A stretch of DNA of 5,094 nucleotides. It comes from an uncultured Pseudorhodobacter sp. (lineage in GTDB: Bacteria; Pseudomonadota; Alphaproteobacteria; Rhodobacterales; Rhodobacteraceae). Below the pieces are notes generated by a model that saw only the letters and a program-made list of their open reading frames with translations, made no database searches and was not told the DNA's origin. The stretch spans positions 1 to 5,094 of the forward strand of contig CAMFIX010000252.1 of NCBI GenBank assembly GCA_945952425.1, given 5' to 3'. Made by a program: the position numbers and the translations under genes. How positions within the stretch are numbered: the first letter of the stretch is position 1; every line of letters begins with the position of its first letter. Shown piece after piece: positions 5,092-5,094 of the stretch.

Positions 5092-5094
5092 GGG

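Noticed and set aside
1..5094. Mobile element, phage, CRISPR, toxin-antitoxin or new defence system
   Set aside because: No transposase, integrase, terminal repeats, repeat-spacer array, small paired ORFs or defence domains were seen. All full-length genes belong to well-known families with uniform composition.

Overview
The window looks like ordinary chromosomal DNA from a high-GC alphaproteobacterium, most likely Rhodobacteraceae (Paracoccus/Rhodobacter-like). This rests on the GC-rich codon use and on protein sequences that resemble that group: a ZapE/AFG1 ATPase, a Tag glycosylase, a short stand-alone EAL protein and a phaA-phaB pair. The genus cannot be fixed from the sequence alone. I see no rRNA, tRNA, CRISPR array, insertion sequence, phage gene or integration scar.

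Layout: (1) 1-91, minus strand: the first 30 codons of a gene running off the left edge. (2) 92-261: a 170-bp divergent intergenic region. (3) 262-1350, plus: zapE. (4) 1351-1411: a short convergent gap holding a large imperfect hairpin. (5) 1412-1957, minus: tag, 3-methyladenine DNA glycosylase I. (6) 1958-2088: a divergent promoter region. (7) 2089-2913, plus: an EAL-domain protein, a predicted c-di-GMP phosphodiesterase. (8) 2914-3094: a 181-bp leader rich in TGC/GCA motifs. (9) 3095-4270, plus: phaA, acetyl-CoA C-acetyltransferase. (10) 4271-4365: a 95-bp gap with a perfect 12-bp inverted repeat. (11) 4366-5091, plus: phaB, acetoacetyl-CoA reductase. No gene-free stretch exceeds 300 bp.

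Functionally, phaA and phaB encode the first two steps of poly-3-hydroxybutyrate synthesis (2 acetyl-CoA to acetoacetyl-CoA to (R)-3-hydroxybutyryl-CoA). The PHB synthase phaC and the phasin and regulator genes are not in the window. The most interesting non-coding signals lie in front of these two genes. One is a CTGC-N4-GCAG dyad in the phaA leader. The other is a pair of TTGCGCAA palindromes, also forming a 12-bp stem, in front of phaB. Both resemble the TGC/GCA-type sites described for PhaR, the PHB-responsive repressor, but this is inference. The EAL gene reads toward phaA, so a link between c-di-GMP and carbon storage is possible but unproven. zapE (cell division/FtsZ) and tag (alkylation repair) look like unrelated housekeeping neighbours.

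I found no clear evidence of a new multi-gene system. The findings are mainly regulatory DNA elements and small sequence deviations in known families.
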